A DNA stretch of 64,000 bases from NCBI GenBank assembly GCA_949710005.1, contig OX453276.1, positions 31,306,591 through 31,370,590 on the forward strand, in the 5' to 3' direction. The notes under the pieces were generated by a model. That model was not told the origin of the DNA, did no database searches, and worked only from the letters and a program-made list of their open reading frames with translations. This stretch comes from Ricordea florida. Taxonomy: Eukaryota > Cnidaria > Anthozoa > Corallimorpharia > Ricordeidae. Shown here piece by piece: positions 19,297-31,206 of this stretch. Position numbers and translations under genes: made by a program. Within the stretch, counting starts at the first letter, position 1. Every line of letters begins with the position of its first letter.

Positions 19297-19702
19297 CCCG
19301 ACGTAACTAATTGATGAAATTGATAATTGGCATCAATTGACAATCAATTGATATCAATTTACTAATTCATTATCAATTATTATCAGCAATTGATAACAAT
19401 TGATAACCAAAATTTCAGTGAGTGCAATTGATAATAATTGATAAATCAATAACAATTGATAAGCAATTGATAATAATTGATAACAGTTGATAGAAAGCAC
19501 AAGCAAATGATAGCAATTGATAATAATTGATAGAAGCCGCAAGCAATTGATAACAATTGATAACGTGGAAAATCTGAGTGAGTATCAATTGTTATCAATT
19601 GCTGATAATAATTGATAATCAATCAGTAAATTGATATCAATTGATTATCAATCCTATCAATTGGCAATTGATATTCAATTTCTATCAATTAGTTACTTCG
19701 GG
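19297..19702. mobile_element. hAT-type MITE with AATTGATAA repeats
   Basis: The ends CCCGACGTAACTAATTGAT and its near-complement ATCAATTAGTTACTTCGGG face each other. The flanks carry a perfect 8-bp duplication ATTTACTG (19289-19296 and 19703-19710), the length typical of hAT transposons. The inside is almost wholly built from AATTGATAA/AATTGTTATC units arranged as a large inverted repeat. It codes for nothing. Confidence 0.85.
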
Positions 19703-19710
19703 ATTTACTG

Positions 19711-20229
19711 ATAGCTTGACTCACGCGGCAATTTCTGTGGACATATTATTCTGTCCATATTGCATGACAACTTTGTTGACAAAAGCAAAGCTATAAACAC
19801 GGACATCCTGCGTTATATTTCCGTCTGTGCCATTTCCTGATGGTTGTCGGAAACTGTTATTATCGCATTTTAAGTTAGTGTTATTGAATCTGCCAAGAAC
19901 TCCATTAGTGAGACAAGCAAGCTTAAAGAAGAGAATCTCGTGACCTAAATTGAACATTCCACTATATGGCGTATTGACAGATTTCCTAAACAATGTATGT
20001 GCGGTATTATATATCCTTAGACAACTAAACTTCACTGTAGAGAGTGAGAGAGGGTTATAGGCCGTTCAACCAACTAATAAATTAGAACCGAGAACATCGT
20101 GTGTTTTCTCCCTTTCCGAAATGGTAATTGTCGAGTATTCTTTGTCGGGTGATTTGAGTTGAGGCTTTCACGTTACTACACCCATGTATAGTATATACAT
20201 ATAATTATATATAATATACAAAGGGCGAT
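19711..20229. other. non-coding host DNA
   Basis: A 104-residue minus-strand frame (19721-20035) has no recognisable domain and no support. A short AT-rich run (TATATAATATAC-like) lies near 20190-20220. Confidence 0.4.
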
Positions 20230-21656
20230 AGTTCTGAATTTAAAGTTTATCATTGTCCTTGTATAAAGGGGTAACCCGCGCCATTTTCCACAATGCTGGG
20301 ACCGTCCCATCTGTAATCGATTTATGAACCAAATAGGTAATTGACGGAGTCAACTCCTAAACAGTCTCGTAGGGATTTCACCGAAACCAGCCGCTTTGTT
20401 TATTCTCAATGAGCATAAAATCTTCTCCACAGCCTTATGGCCAACCTGTTGCAAATCCCAGAGTTCTATGTCAAAGCAGTGCTTCTCCTGCTCGTATTTT
20501 TTCCAAGCATATGTTGGTACGATTTTAGCAGAACCTATTGTACTTCGTCGCCACTTCCTTTGGTTGTAAATGAAGGCGCTTCCCGTCTTGTACTTGCCAC
20601 CGTTCGTTTAAATCCTTAGCTGATTCTATTTTGTTTTTATAATGCAGAGCCTGAGCCGATTTTAACTTCCTGTTTGTAAGGTTTCTCAGTCTACGATAAT
20701 TGTTCCATTGTTCCTGAGCAGCGGATTTCTTTACAGTCCTTTTAGCATAATCCCTTTCAGCCATTTGCTTTCTTAGTTTCTTAAATCCACGGCTTAGACA
20801 CACTTTTCATTTTAATTTTCTTTAATGGTGCATGTGGATTGGCCACATCAATAAAAAGTTCATTCCAGATAGCCACGGCATCATTTATATTTTCAAAGGA
20901 TTCCAGAATAAATTTATCTGAATTCATACACGGGGGCTTATACATTATGGCACATATTGTATTCTTAGCTTTGCTGGGACAGATCTCCACGCACACCATT
21001 TCCAACAAGTCAGATTCCAAGTCATTTCTTCATTTGCAAGGCCATTTGTTTTTAACAAATAATGCACAGCCACCACCGTTACGATTTCTGTCTTTCCTGT
21101 AACAAGCATAGCCATCAGGGCGTATTTGACAGTCAGATATAGTGCTTTCTAAACGCGATTCTGTCACCCCAAACAGATCCAAATTCTCCTTTTCCAATGA
21201 AACGTCAACATCTGCACTGTGTCCGGGCAAGGTTACAATATTGACATGAGCAAATTTCATCCCTCTCTTTTTTAAATTAGGTTTTAAAACCATGCTTTTG
21301 GTACTTCGTTTTCCTTCGCCTCGTCTGTTGTAGATATTTTTTGAGAGCAACGAATTGGTGTATCAAAACCAAGAAACAAACATTTCATACATTGCCAAGC
21401 TTTGGTTGAATCGCAAAGCTAGTCATACTCCGACGCCTTCATACCAATATACTTGGCGTGAAACCATTGATCACACACCGATATCACACTGAATTGCTTT
21501 CTGATTTTTGCGACAACCCTTCGCGCAAATAAAACAGGGATCTTTCACTGGTCTCGGATTCTGATACATATCTCCAGCCAAGAGAACCATATAAGTAGCA
21601 CAAATAGTATCATTTGCCAGCTTAAAACCAACAAGACACTTTAAAAATGGCGGCAA
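20230..21656 (-). pseudogene. LINE (CR1/L2-like) relic: 2A-like start, endonuclease, RT start
   Basis: Read on the minus strand, pieces follow in order. At 21471-21656 is a segment with LLAGDMYQNPRPVKDPC and a Cys-rich start, recalling the GDxxxNPGP plus zinc-finger N-terminus of many LINEs. At 21030-21350 is an apurinic-type endonuclease fragment (ENLDLFGVTESRL, then GYACYRKDRNRNGGGCALFV). At 20525-21020 is the linker, and at about 20260-20437 the beginning of reverse transcriptase (GFGEIPTRL, then TVPALWKMARVTPLYKDND). Stops and frameshifts separate them, so it is inactive. The catalytic RT part is absent. Confidence 0.75.
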
Positions 21657-23149
21657 CGAATATGACCGGGGGATACTTCCTTATATGAGCTATACAGGTA
21701 TGTGCAGCCCCACGGGGTGGGGTTTTTAAGTCCTTTTGGTCATAAATAGGCTATCGTGTTTAGCCATTTTGCCGCCATTTTGGTGATAAATAGAGTATCG
21801 ATTTTTGTACTCTAGTCTTCAATTCGGTTTTTTTAGACGAAGCTACTCCTTTATCATGCTCTCCTTCTTCCATCCGTGCTTTGTCTTCGTTTACCCTGTT
21901 TGACGCGTGATAAGATAAAACCAGCATTGGTCTGAACTGGGGAAATAATTACAAGGCAGGTCTGAAACAGAGTAATGATCTAAGAGTGTAAATAAATATA
22001 AATTGGGTATCCAATTTTTGGTCAGGTCATAAACAGGGTAGAGAAAAGCGCAGATGTTGGTCATATTAATAGGGTAAGAGGTTTGGGAAGCGGGCCGCAC
22101 ATCCCTACCCAATTTTTCTGGTTTCCCCCTCCCTCCCCCCCAACAGGGGACCACAGACGTGCTTCATGAACTTTCGAGGCAAACCAAAATTACGCGTCAG
22201 ATAGTGTTTAACTTCCAAACTGTTCATTATGAATATACTACCATACCACTTTTCTAAGCCCAAGACAAACACAATAAGAAACCAAGTGACCAACAGCCAT
22301 GCGAACTTTGCGGTCATGTTGTAGTTCAGTACAAGTCGGTAGCTGCAAGTTCCTCTTTAGGAACTTCCACCCTCTGTGCTGGATTAGGTGAATTAGATTC
22401 TTTTGCTGGATTTGTGGATTAGATTCTTATGCTGGATTAGTTGGATTACGCTTGGTGTTGAATTAGCTGAATTACATTTTATTAGAGTGCTAGCAGGTTT
22501 CTCAAGATTTCGCTTAGTAGTGAAAAATGATTTATCCTGGTTTAATACTTTTGTCGATGAATTGGCATTTCCCTAATACTTATGTTAAAGTCTGATTGTA
22601 AGAATTGCGTATTATGTAACTTTTGACACACAAGCTGACCTAATTGTTTTATCGTTTATTGAACATTCTACATGTAGTTACTGTGAATAATTGTATTATC
22701 TTATTGTAAACAACCATATCTTTTAATTATGAATAACTATATATTGTATAATTGTTATCTAAGAATTAGTTTTATTTTAGTGTTCCCTCCGCTAAATACT
22801 ATATTTTGACACTTTAATGAAGTCATGATGATGATGATGATGATGATGGCAATTAACAAAACCGATAAGTAAGGATGGGCCGATACCGAGACCAGATTGG
22901 AAAATATCGATACCGGGGAAAAGTATGGATGATTTCAATACCGCGCTAGATCATAAAAATTAAAATTTCCCTGATTGTGATTGGTTTAAAAAATTCCTAG
23001 TTTCCACTAATTTACTTGCCAAGTGCAATAAGCCAACCACATTCAAAGTTGAAGATTGAATCAACCAATTACATTCAAAGCTATAGTTTAAATCAACCAA
23101 TCATACCATTGGTTTCAAACAGTGTAATTAAACAATGACAATATTCTTT
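21657..23149. other. non-coding host DNA with a GAT microsatellite
   Basis: No gene is recognised. A (GAT)n run of eight or so units lies near 22825-22849, and a duplicated TAGATTCTT-type sequence is near 22390-22420. Confidence 0.45.
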
Positions 23150-23605
23150 TTATAAGTTGCATTTGCCTCTTCTTCTTTTCTTGGAAATTGTAATTTTTAC
23201 ATCCAACCGCTCACAAGGAGCCGCAAACTCTGTGATCTCGAGACCTGGTAATGAGTGAACTCTTGTCAATAGTTCGGATGTCTTTGTCATCTTATAAATT
23301 GAAATTTCGATGCAACTATAGAGTATTAAATGACAGTCATCATTGACGACGAGTATTGTTTTGTCAAATAGATCACGTAACTTATTTGATTTCATTTGAT
23401 TTAACTTGATGACGTCACAGTCGATAACGATATTGGAGAATAACGCGAGTGTCGTACTCGATATTTTATCGATTTGAAATAGTCGTGTCGGCCCGTCCTT
23501 ACCGATAAGATTTGATGGAACGCGCGAGAAGCAGCATGGCAGGCAAAACTCAGTGCGATTTGCAAGGGCGAAAGGACGCCTCACATAGGACAGTCCTTTG
23601 AACAA
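23150..23605 (-). CDS. hypothetical ORF, 151 aa
   Basis: An open frame on the opposite strand to, and about 170 bp upstream of, the immune-receptor gene. It has a basic C-terminus (SKKRRRGKCNL) and no recognised domain. It could be an exon of a divergent gene or chance; there is no splice or homology support. Confidence 0.2.
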   Translation of the reverse strand: MFKGLSYVRRPFALANRTEFCLPCCFSRVPSNLIGKDGPTRLFQIDKISSTTLALFSNIVIDCDVIKLNQMKSNKLRDLFDKTILVVNDDCHLILYSCIEISIYKMTKTSELLTRVHSLPGLEITEFAAPCERLDVKITISKKRRRGKCNL

Positions 23606-23775
23606 AGTAGCTAAACGATGTTTGGAATATTTTACTAATTGTTCTATTCTTAAATCATCATGATTTACGATGACGGTAGTTTGCTTTAAGAAGTATCATG
23701 GAATGAGAATTAAATTTCTTTTTTTATTTATCTAGATTTTTCCTCAACGCGGGAGTAAAAGTGAACAACACCGAA

Positions 23776-26667
23776 ATGGAATACTCAAGTGATCAGCTAA
23801 ATTACTTTCGAGTGTGTTTTCTCGTAAGAAATATCATCACAAATGGAGTTCGATCTGTATTCAAAACAGAATGGAACACGAGATACAAAGCTTTGCTAGG
23901 AGAATGGCAAGACCAACGAAAGAATGGTCAGGACTTCTGGAACCGGGAAGGAGCAGCAAGTCGACGAAAGAATGGAGAATTACTGAAGATCATAAAGAAT
24001 GGTGACACTAAAGAATGGGACTGTACTGTTTTGTTCTTTGCCATACTCTACTCTGATAGTATTGGCAAGTCTCTTAGCAGACTAAGTACAACGTTTACTC
24101 ATGTGGACGGACTTCGTAAATTTCGTAATAAAGTATTCCACGCCTTGCCGGAAGAAAAAATGTCCGATTCTGAGTTTCAAAAGATGGTTCAATCTGTAGA
24201 ATCAATGTTCACAGGGCTAAACCTCCGTACAGATGACATCAAAGCTCTAGCCAGTCAGAAAGAATTCCCTACAGAAGAGTTGAGAGACGCGAGGGACAAA
24301 TTGCTGGAAGAAAAACGTCGTGCTGCTGTCCTTGAAGAAAAATGCGCAGCCCTCGAAGAGGAACTGATGTCCATACCGAAATCGTTTCTGGGCACCCTTC
24401 CTTCCAAACCGTCCCATGTGGTTCAAAAACGCGAATACGAGGTGTCAGAAGTTATCAATAAGTTAAGAGACCTTTCCCAAACCCCTGGTGACAGTACAGT
24501 GTACCTTTCTGGTAATCCAGGCTGTGGAAAAAGTCAACTTGCCAGACAGATCGCCGAACAATGGTACGATCAGGCCAGTTACAATGGAACGCTATCTTTG
24601 GTGGCAACGTTGGATGCTGACACGCGTGAGAAAATGGTCTGCTCATACGAGAAGCTTAGCCGCTATCTGGGATGTACTGAGTATTCAGTGGGAAGGATCG
24701 CGTCATCTAGCGATCTTACTCCACAGCAGAAACTGGAAAAGTTTAAGTGCCTGACAGCTCCAAAACTGAAAGATTTCCCATCCTGGGTGATTATTGTAGA
24801 CAATGTTGTTGATTTAGCAGAGGTGCGTGAGTACTGGCCCACTAGCGATTGTATTCAAGATGGCGTCGGTAAGGGTGGGAACATCATTGTCACAACTCAG
24901 GACTACAGAGGCATTCCCGAGTGTGGCCCAAAATGTCATGACCTTCGACTTAGTTCAGGAATGCGACCGCACGATGCAGTGAACTTGCTGAATAACATCA
25001 CGCAGTCTGCTGATCCGGATAATTCAGAGAAGGTTGCACAAGTTTTGGACTGGCAGCCGCTTGCGATCGCATGTGCTGGATTGTATCTTTGCAACGTGAG
25101 AGCTCATGGATCCCCTCAATTTGGCTGGAAAGACTACTTGGAAAAACTGAATGAAGGCAAGGAAGAACAAATGGGAAAAGTGATGGAGGAAAAAGAGACT
25201 TTCTACAGAGATTCGATGTTCAAAGCTGTAAAAATGGCGGTAGAAAGAGCTGTAGAGAATGAAGAAGTATTATTTCATTCACTACACTTTCTTTCTGTAT
25301 GCGCACCATCGCCAATCCCGCTGGAGGTTGTTGTTCAATTTGTCCGCAAGCGCACCACTGACCGCGACGACCAAGAAATTCGCGCCAAAATTATCGACTG
25401 TTGTCTTCTCCAGTTTGACAGATGTGATGACACTTTGTCATTTCACCAGATTGTTCACAGAGTCATCAAAAGGGAGAAAGATTTTGACTTTACTTCAACA
25501 AAAGCTTTTCAACTGATTGCCGCAGCATTAGAGCCAGTGAAATTAATGACAGACGACAAGAGCAGCAGAAAAAAGCTTTTTGTAGAACATGTCAGTGATT
25601 TTCTTTCGTACGTCACTTCAGTTCATTCAGCTCACACAAATTTTTATGCTGAACTCAACGAAGTTGTGGACCTTGGGTTCTTTTTTTACGCCTTCATTTC
25701 CTGTGCAGATACTTGCTTAGACTACAGAAAAATGGCTGTGGTTAAAGAATGCTACGAGTTGGTTCGTAAGTTCATTGAAGACAACGGCGCCACCAAGGAG
25801 GAGAGCTCTGTTCGTGACAAGTTATCTGCACTGCTGTTGTTCTTCAGTGGACTTGTTATGGTGGAACTCAGTGAATTTAACTCTGCAATGGAGTTCTACA
25901 ATAAATCACTGAGACTCTACCGTAACATTTATGGCGGACAACATGCAGCCGTGGCACTGTGTTTGCACAATTTGGCGGGCATTCACCGCAGTCTCCATCA
26001 GTTGTACAAAAGTGAAAGCTACTTTCAGGAGGCTCTTTCTATTCACCTCGCAGTCAATGGAGACAAACATGAATCAGTGGCAATGTGTTTACTGAATTTA
26101 GGAACAGTTAATATAGAGCTTCATCGCTACAAAGAAGCTGAGAGTTTTATTCAACGCGCCATGTCAATCTACCGTGAAGTTTGTGGAGAAAACAGCGAAC
26201 AAGTGGCGAGATGTTTATTGAGTTTGGGACGAGTTAATCACCACCTTTGTAAATTCAATGAGGCAGAGGAACTTTTTATCAAAGCTCGTGATATCTCCAT
26301 TGACATTTATGGATCATGTCACCCACTAACAGCAGAATGTTTAAATAGTTTGGGTTCAGTTTACTTGAACTGTTGTCGTTACAATGAAGCAAGAGATTTG
26401 TTGGAACAAAGTCTTCGTATCTTTGATGATGCTGGTGACCAAAGTGGAGTCGCTCTGTGTCTTCATAATCTTGGTGGTGTTTGTGAAGAGTTGTTAAACA
26501 TGGAGGAAGCTGTGAACTATTTCAACAGCGCATTGAAAATAACAACAACTCTGTACCCAGAGGGACATCCATGGATACAACTCTCTGCTGAAGGACTTGA
26601 CAGAGCACAAAGAAAACTGAACGAACAAAAAAATACAGAAAAAGATGAACAACAACAACAAGAATGA
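23776..26667 (+). CDS. HEPN/NB-ARC/TPR STAND-type immune receptor-like protein, 963 aa, single exon
   Basis: The likely start is the ATG at 23776; an acceptor-like CTAG near 23733 suggests an intron in the 5' leader. Residues 10-150 resemble the HEPN-type domain of DZIP3-like proteins (FRNKVFHALPE). A NB-ARC-type NTPase follows, with Walker A near residue 246 (GNPGCGKSQLA) and Walker B near 338 (WVIIVDNV). A winged-helix-like region leads to about six TPR units from about 690 on (ALCLHNLAGIHRSLHQLYKS and similar), of the kinesin light chain/NPHP3 type. STAND proteins of this build act as oligomerising sensors in innate immunity and death signalling; the ligand is unknown. The frame is intact across 2.9 kb, unlike the surrounding relics. 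Confidence 0.8.
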   Translation: MEYSSDQLNYFRVCFLVRNIITNGVRSVFKTEWNTRYKALLGEWQDQRKNGQDFWNREGAASRRKNGELLKIIKNGDTKEWDCTVLFFAILYSDSIGKSLSRLSTTFTHVDGLRKFRNKVFHALPEEKMSDSEFQKMVQSVESMFTGLNLRTDDIKALASQKEFPTEELRDARDKLLEEKRRAAVLEEKCAALEEELMSIPKSFLGTLPSKPSHVVQKREYEVSEVINKLRDLSQTPGDSTVYLSGNPGCGKSQLARQIAEQWYDQASYNGTLSLVATLDADTREKMVCSYEKLSRYLGCTEYSVGRIASSSDLTPQQKLEKFKCLTAPKLKDFPSWVIIVDNVVDLAEVREYWPTSDCIQDGVGKGGNIIVTTQDYRGIPECGPKCHDLRLSSGMRPHDAVNLLNNITQSADPDNSEKVAQVLDWQPLAIACAGLYLCNVRAHGSPQFGWKDYLEKLNEGKEEQMGKVMEEKETFYRDSMFKAVKMAVERAVENEEVLFHSLHFLSVCAPSPIPLEVVVQFVRKRTTDRDDQEIRAKIIDCCLLQFDRCDDTLSFHQIVHRVIKREKDFDFTSTKAFQLIAAALEPVKLMTDDKSSRKKLFVEHVSDFLSYVTSVHSAHTNFYAELNEVVDLGFFFYAFISCADTCLDYRKMAVVKECYELVRKFIEDNGATKEESSVRDKLSALLLFFSGLVMVELSEFNSAMEFYNKSLRLYRNIYGGQHAAVALCLHNLAGIHRSLHQLYKSESYFQEALSIHLAVNGDKHESVAMCLLNLGTVNIELHRYKEAESFIQRAMSIYREVCGENSEQVARCLLSLGRVNHHLCKFNEAEELFIKARDISIDIYGSCHPLTAECLNSLGSVYLNCCRYNEARDLLEQSLRIFDDAGDQSGVALCLHNLGGVCEELLNMEEAVNYFNSALKITTTLYPEGHPWIQLSAEGLDRAQRKLNEQKNTEKDEQQQQE

Positions 26668-28280
26668 AGCGACAACAAGGACTGCAGAAAACGAAAAACA
26701 AGTCAGTGCATCTTACTTTAAACACAAGAACAACAAACATTACAAGAATGTAAAAACTGCAAAAGAAAAGAACTGATATGGAAATCATGATATAAACAAC
26801 AAATGATATTTTTGTATTTTAGCGATGTTAGATTGTTGTTTTATCGTTGAAATTATCTCACAGTGTTTAGTTTAGTTTGTACTCTAAATCACAAAAACTC
26901 TGTTTGTTTGCCTTAACTTTTCTTTGCAAAACCTGTTGTTCTTTACAAACCTTTGTTGCGTTATTGTACTGAATGAATTTGTCACCATTTTAATTGACAT
27001 TTGTTCCCTGAATTTTTCTTCTTCATTCAAGAAGATTTTTGTGTTGATATTAATGTCGCTATCACTCGAAGAAGTTTGTTCGCTGTGTTTAGTCATGTAC
27101 AAACATTTGATAATTTCGTTGCTTTTTATCACTGAAAATAATTGCATTACTTTATTTCTTTGACAAAATTTTTTCTCTCATCATGCATTTTAATTCACAT
27201 TTGTCTCCTGAATTTTTCTTCTTCCTTCAAGAAGATTTTTCTGTTGATATTATTGTCGCTATCACTCGAAGAAGTTTGTTCGCTGTCTTAAATCACGTTT
27301 GTTGCTTTTTATCACTGAAAATAGTTATTGCATTACTTTATTTTTCTGACAAAATTGTTTTCCCTCATCAATTAACTGCCAAAAATTTCCTATGCTTTTG
27401 TTGTTGCAAAAAATATTCGCTTGTCTATAAGCTGTTTTTTTTATTAAATATGCTTTGTAATAATTATGAAAACTTTTTATTCTTTCATTCTGTAGTGTTT
27501 TTGTGCCATTTATGTACATAAACAATTGGCATATTCCTTTCCGATTGAAAGGTTACGGTGTTTTTGTGCTTGAGAGAGTAGTAGTAAATTAGCTTGAGAA
27601 GAGTTCGTGGCTGTTTTCTTCATAGTCCAAAATTCTTCACTGATATTTTGCAGTCATTCAAGAGCGTGTAAGCGTTCATTAATTGTAGTGACTATGGCCA
27701 TTTTTTCTGAATCTGTTTATGTGCTTTAATAATATTGTCAAAACAATTTATAAGTTTCAAAGTAACTCAAAATCTACAGGTTAAACAAATTTAACATCCT
27801 GAATTTTTAGTGGGGCAACTTTGAATTTTTAAATTTGGTTTCTTTTGGGCTTTAAGTGTTTGTTTGCATATGTTTTTCTTAGTTTGTGTGTGATTAATTC
27901 AGGTGCTTGCAGGCACAAATATTTTTGTTCAATTTGGAAATAATAGAATGAAAAAAATTCCTCTGACAGCCAAATTGGAGTTTGCTCATGGCCTTGTTCA
28001 AATTTTGTATTCTTTGAAATTTTAAAATGTAAAAATTTGTTAGTGGACATTAACTTAGCTCATGAAACAGTAAGCAAACATGTCAGTGAGTGTGTATAAC
28101 CAATAAACATTATTAGTGATGAAATTATTGCAGTCTGAATTGATTTTAAATCATTCCCATGGGTTTACCATTGTGTCACAATTGTTCTAGTTTTTGAGTG
28201 GACTGCTTTGCTGTTTCATTGTAAGGGTTTCTGTGAATTAAATACTACTTATTAACCAAGAGTGAGGTCATTACAGGGAA
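26668..28280. other. 3' flank of the receptor gene
   Basis: AT-rich, no coding support. It holds the 200-bp tandem duplication listed separately and probably the 3' untranslated region. Confidence 0.4.
26985..27375. repeat. ~200-bp tandem duplication
   Basis: Two diverged copies (about 26985-27185 and 27186-27375) share TTTTTCTTCTTC, GTCGCTATCACTCGAAGAAG and TGCTTTTTATCACTGAAAAT in the same order. They are non-coding. Confidence 0.8.
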
Positions 28281-28454
28281 ATTTCGAACCAAGACCTTGA
28301 TAGATTGACCAAATGAGGTCAATACAGTCAAGGCAGACGTCCGAGATTTCCTTGTCATGACCGAACAGAGGAGGTTAATATGTTATTTTATTTATTATAT
28401 AGCCTTTTTAGCACTGGAAAAAGACAAACGGAAGGGTTTTTTAATATAGGCTTC

Positions 28455-28915
28455 CGTGCAAGAGGTCATTCAAGGTCATGTTCACTGAAACAAAACACGC
28501 GTGACCATGCAATCAAGACCAGAAGTGAAAGGGAAAAAATGTTTTTAAAAAATTTTTATAATGCCCTGTCATTACAAGAAAATCTTGCCTGCTCAGCATC
28601 CAATCAGAGCATGCCTACAATTGTAACCATATAATAATTAAGAAATAGAAAACATGTACCGTGTTTCTATCGAGTTACAGAAACAAGAGTGAAAGTTTGG
28701 GAGAACGAGAAATGCAGAGGGAACAGGAGCTGCAGGCGAGTGTTTCCACAACTTTTTCGAGTTCTCGCAAACTTTCACGAGGGACCTGTCATTCCAAGTC
28801 ATGTTCACTAAACCGTAACAACCTGACCATGCAATCAAAACCAGAATTAGGAGAAGAAACAATGCCCGGTCATTACAAGAAAATCAGAGCACATGTACAG
28901 TTGTAGCCATATAAT
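28455..28915. repeat. ~310-bp imperfect tandem duplication
   Basis: Blocks with GTCATGTTCACT, GACCATGCAATCAA and GTAGCCATATAATAAT-like sequence occur near 28470-28635 and again near 28790-28918. Both copies are non-coding. Confidence 0.6.
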
Positions 28916-29204
28916 AATGTAGAGTTACATGCAACATGTAGAGATAAACAGAAAAGTATCATGAGGGAGTGGAAGTAAGTATTTATCATATGTCTACAGT
29001 GAAGTGTTGCTAAAATCATCAATATAATGTGCAACCTTATTAGCTAGGCATGAGGCAGGATTCCCCTGTAATGCCCATGATCATTATGAGTTATTGTTAA
29101 TTCTGTGCATGACTGGATGTGAACTTGCTATGACCACCTTCACTACAACTCCATCTTTGCCCCAACAAAGTCAAATGATATACATCTTATTAAGGGACCG
29201 TCCA

Positions 29205-29420
29205 TTATTTATTGGAGGGGGGGGGGGGGTGGGTGGGAAAATGAGGGGACTTGAAATTTTAGCCACTGCAAAGAGAGGGTACTGAGGTAGATTATATTTT
29301 AATAATGGGGGGGGGGGGGGGCTTGAAAATTTAAAGAGGCAAAGTGTTATTGAAATGCTTCTCTAATAGAATAGAGGAAAGCTGAAAAACCCAATTTTAC
29401 TAAAGGGGGGGGGGGTTCAT
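29205..29420. repeat. three poly-G tracts
   Basis: Runs of G occur near 29217-29229, 29308-29320 and 29405-29414, spaced about 90 bp. They begin just after GGGACCGTCCATTATTTATT, which looks like a MITE end. Confidence 0.75.
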
Positions 29421-29989
29421 GGAAATAAAAAGGACGATCATGGCATTGAGGGAAGGGTGCAAGGGAGGAACAGTTCCCAAACTATCAGAAAGGGCTGATA
29501 ATTCAATTATCTTGTTAGTGTTTGAAGGATTCCTTTTAATCAATTCTTGCCTGGCTCTGAGAGTAAACAAGATGAACCAAACCCTGCACAATGATTCATT
29601 ACACGAGTATGCAAGCTGAATAGGATTGGCTAAAAACAATTTCCACCCCGAAGGGTTTCAAATACAGAAACCAAAAAAAATATACTGCTTTGACCAATTT
29701 TTAAAATGGCGAGAGAGATTACTCTATCAAATATACTCTTTAACGTATTTCACTGGCAAATAGATCCCCTTATATTTTTACCCCAAAAGGTACCACAAAA
29801 ATTTTGCCAATGGTTATTTGATTGTGTACTCCAAGAGGTACCAAGCTACAAATTTTGACCTCAGGGTACAATTTGCAAACTTAAGAAGGCCTGTCATTTT
29901 TTTTTTGTAACATATAATGGAAAGGGTAGGCCATCTAAAAGCTATCCATTTCTTAAGTTACACAAATTGCATGCAGATAAACAAAATTA

Positions 29990-30425
29990 AACCTAGAAAT
30001 AGCTGACTTTGAACCCTGTAAAATGACCACCAAAATCAGCTGATTTTCAACTGCCAATTATTACATCCCCATTAAAACGACCAAAAACACCTGATTTAAT
30101 GTATGAAAAAATGACCACGAAAAGCAGCTTATTTTCAACGCAGAAAAATGACAACCACAAACAGCTGATTTTTTATGCCCTTAAAGCGACTTTCAACAAT
30201 CAAATGATTTTCAACCCCAAGAAATCACAACCAAAAATAGCAGATTATTACACCCTAAGAACAGCTTCGAAAATCAGCTGATTTTCAACCCCCCAAAAAT
30301 AACAACCAAACACATCTCTCTTATCACGCCCAAAAATTACCACCAGAAACAGCTGATTTTCAATTTTAAAACAATGACCACAAAACAGCTGATTTTGAAC
30401 CCTGAAAAATAACTAACAAAAAAGG
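29990..30425. repeat. degenerate tandem repeat with CAGCTGATTTTCAA core
   Basis: About ten to twelve copies of a roughly 35-45 bp unit centred on CAGCTGATTTTCAA, alternating with AAAATGACCACCAAAA, occupy this stretch. It is non-coding. Confidence 0.8.
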
Positions 30426-30429
30426 CTTA

Positions 30430-31206
30430 AGGCACTGTTAGACTGTGCAATGTTTCATGCAACTTGTCTTGCAATGGCGTTGCGAATCAAGTTGCAAGAT
30501 ACACATCGCACAGTGTAACATACCTTGCAATGGCCAAAATCGTTGCAAGAAGGGTTACATGAACCGTTGCAGAAAGTAGAACGTGATTGCAGTAATACTA
30601 ATTTATGTTTTTTCCCAGTAGTTCTCATTGACATCTGCGTCTTCCTTGCTTAAGGTCCCTAATATCTTCCAGGTGGTGCCTTGTACGATCAAGAATCCAC
30701 TTTACTCTGAGGAAAAATGATACTAGAACTTAACAAAATACTAAGTTGTACTTCCCCTTAGTCCTTTTATAGTTAAATAAAGACTGAAATAAGAAGCAGG
30801 AGAAAGTATTTAGTTATTTACCTCTTTATCAAACCAGTTGTGTCAGGGGCTAACGACCGCGCGTAGTGCAGACATAAACCACTTCCTGATTTCCAAGTTC
30901 CTGAAGATTAACAGGATAAACAGGTTTTACAAGGTAAATAGAAAACTGATGAAATAGCTGTATCACGATGCAGGATTGATGCCATGTGTCAGAGATAGTA
31001 ACTATGTTACAATTATTTTACAGTGCTAACTTCCTATCAAAGAAACGAGATCAAACCATTTTTTGAAAAGAAAAAAAACTACTTTGAGTGGCAGGGACTT
31101 TAAAGGAAGTCACAGCCTAATTAGTGAAGAAAATTATGCAGGGTGACCATTCTATGGAAAGCTACTGAATAGTACTGTACTGTGGTACTGTTTGTTTTAC
31201 TATACA
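30430..31206. other. non-coding, MITE-like start
   Basis: At 30433-30560 there is an internally repetitive block rich in TTGCAA/CAATG pairs that resembles a small inverted-repeat element (GACTGTGCAATG, then GCACAGTGTAAC). Nothing else is recognised before the terminal exon at 31207. Confidence 0.4.

Noticed and set aside
24455..25516. Short frames within the receptor gene
   Set aside because: Alternative frames of the 2.9-kb coding sequence with no domain content.
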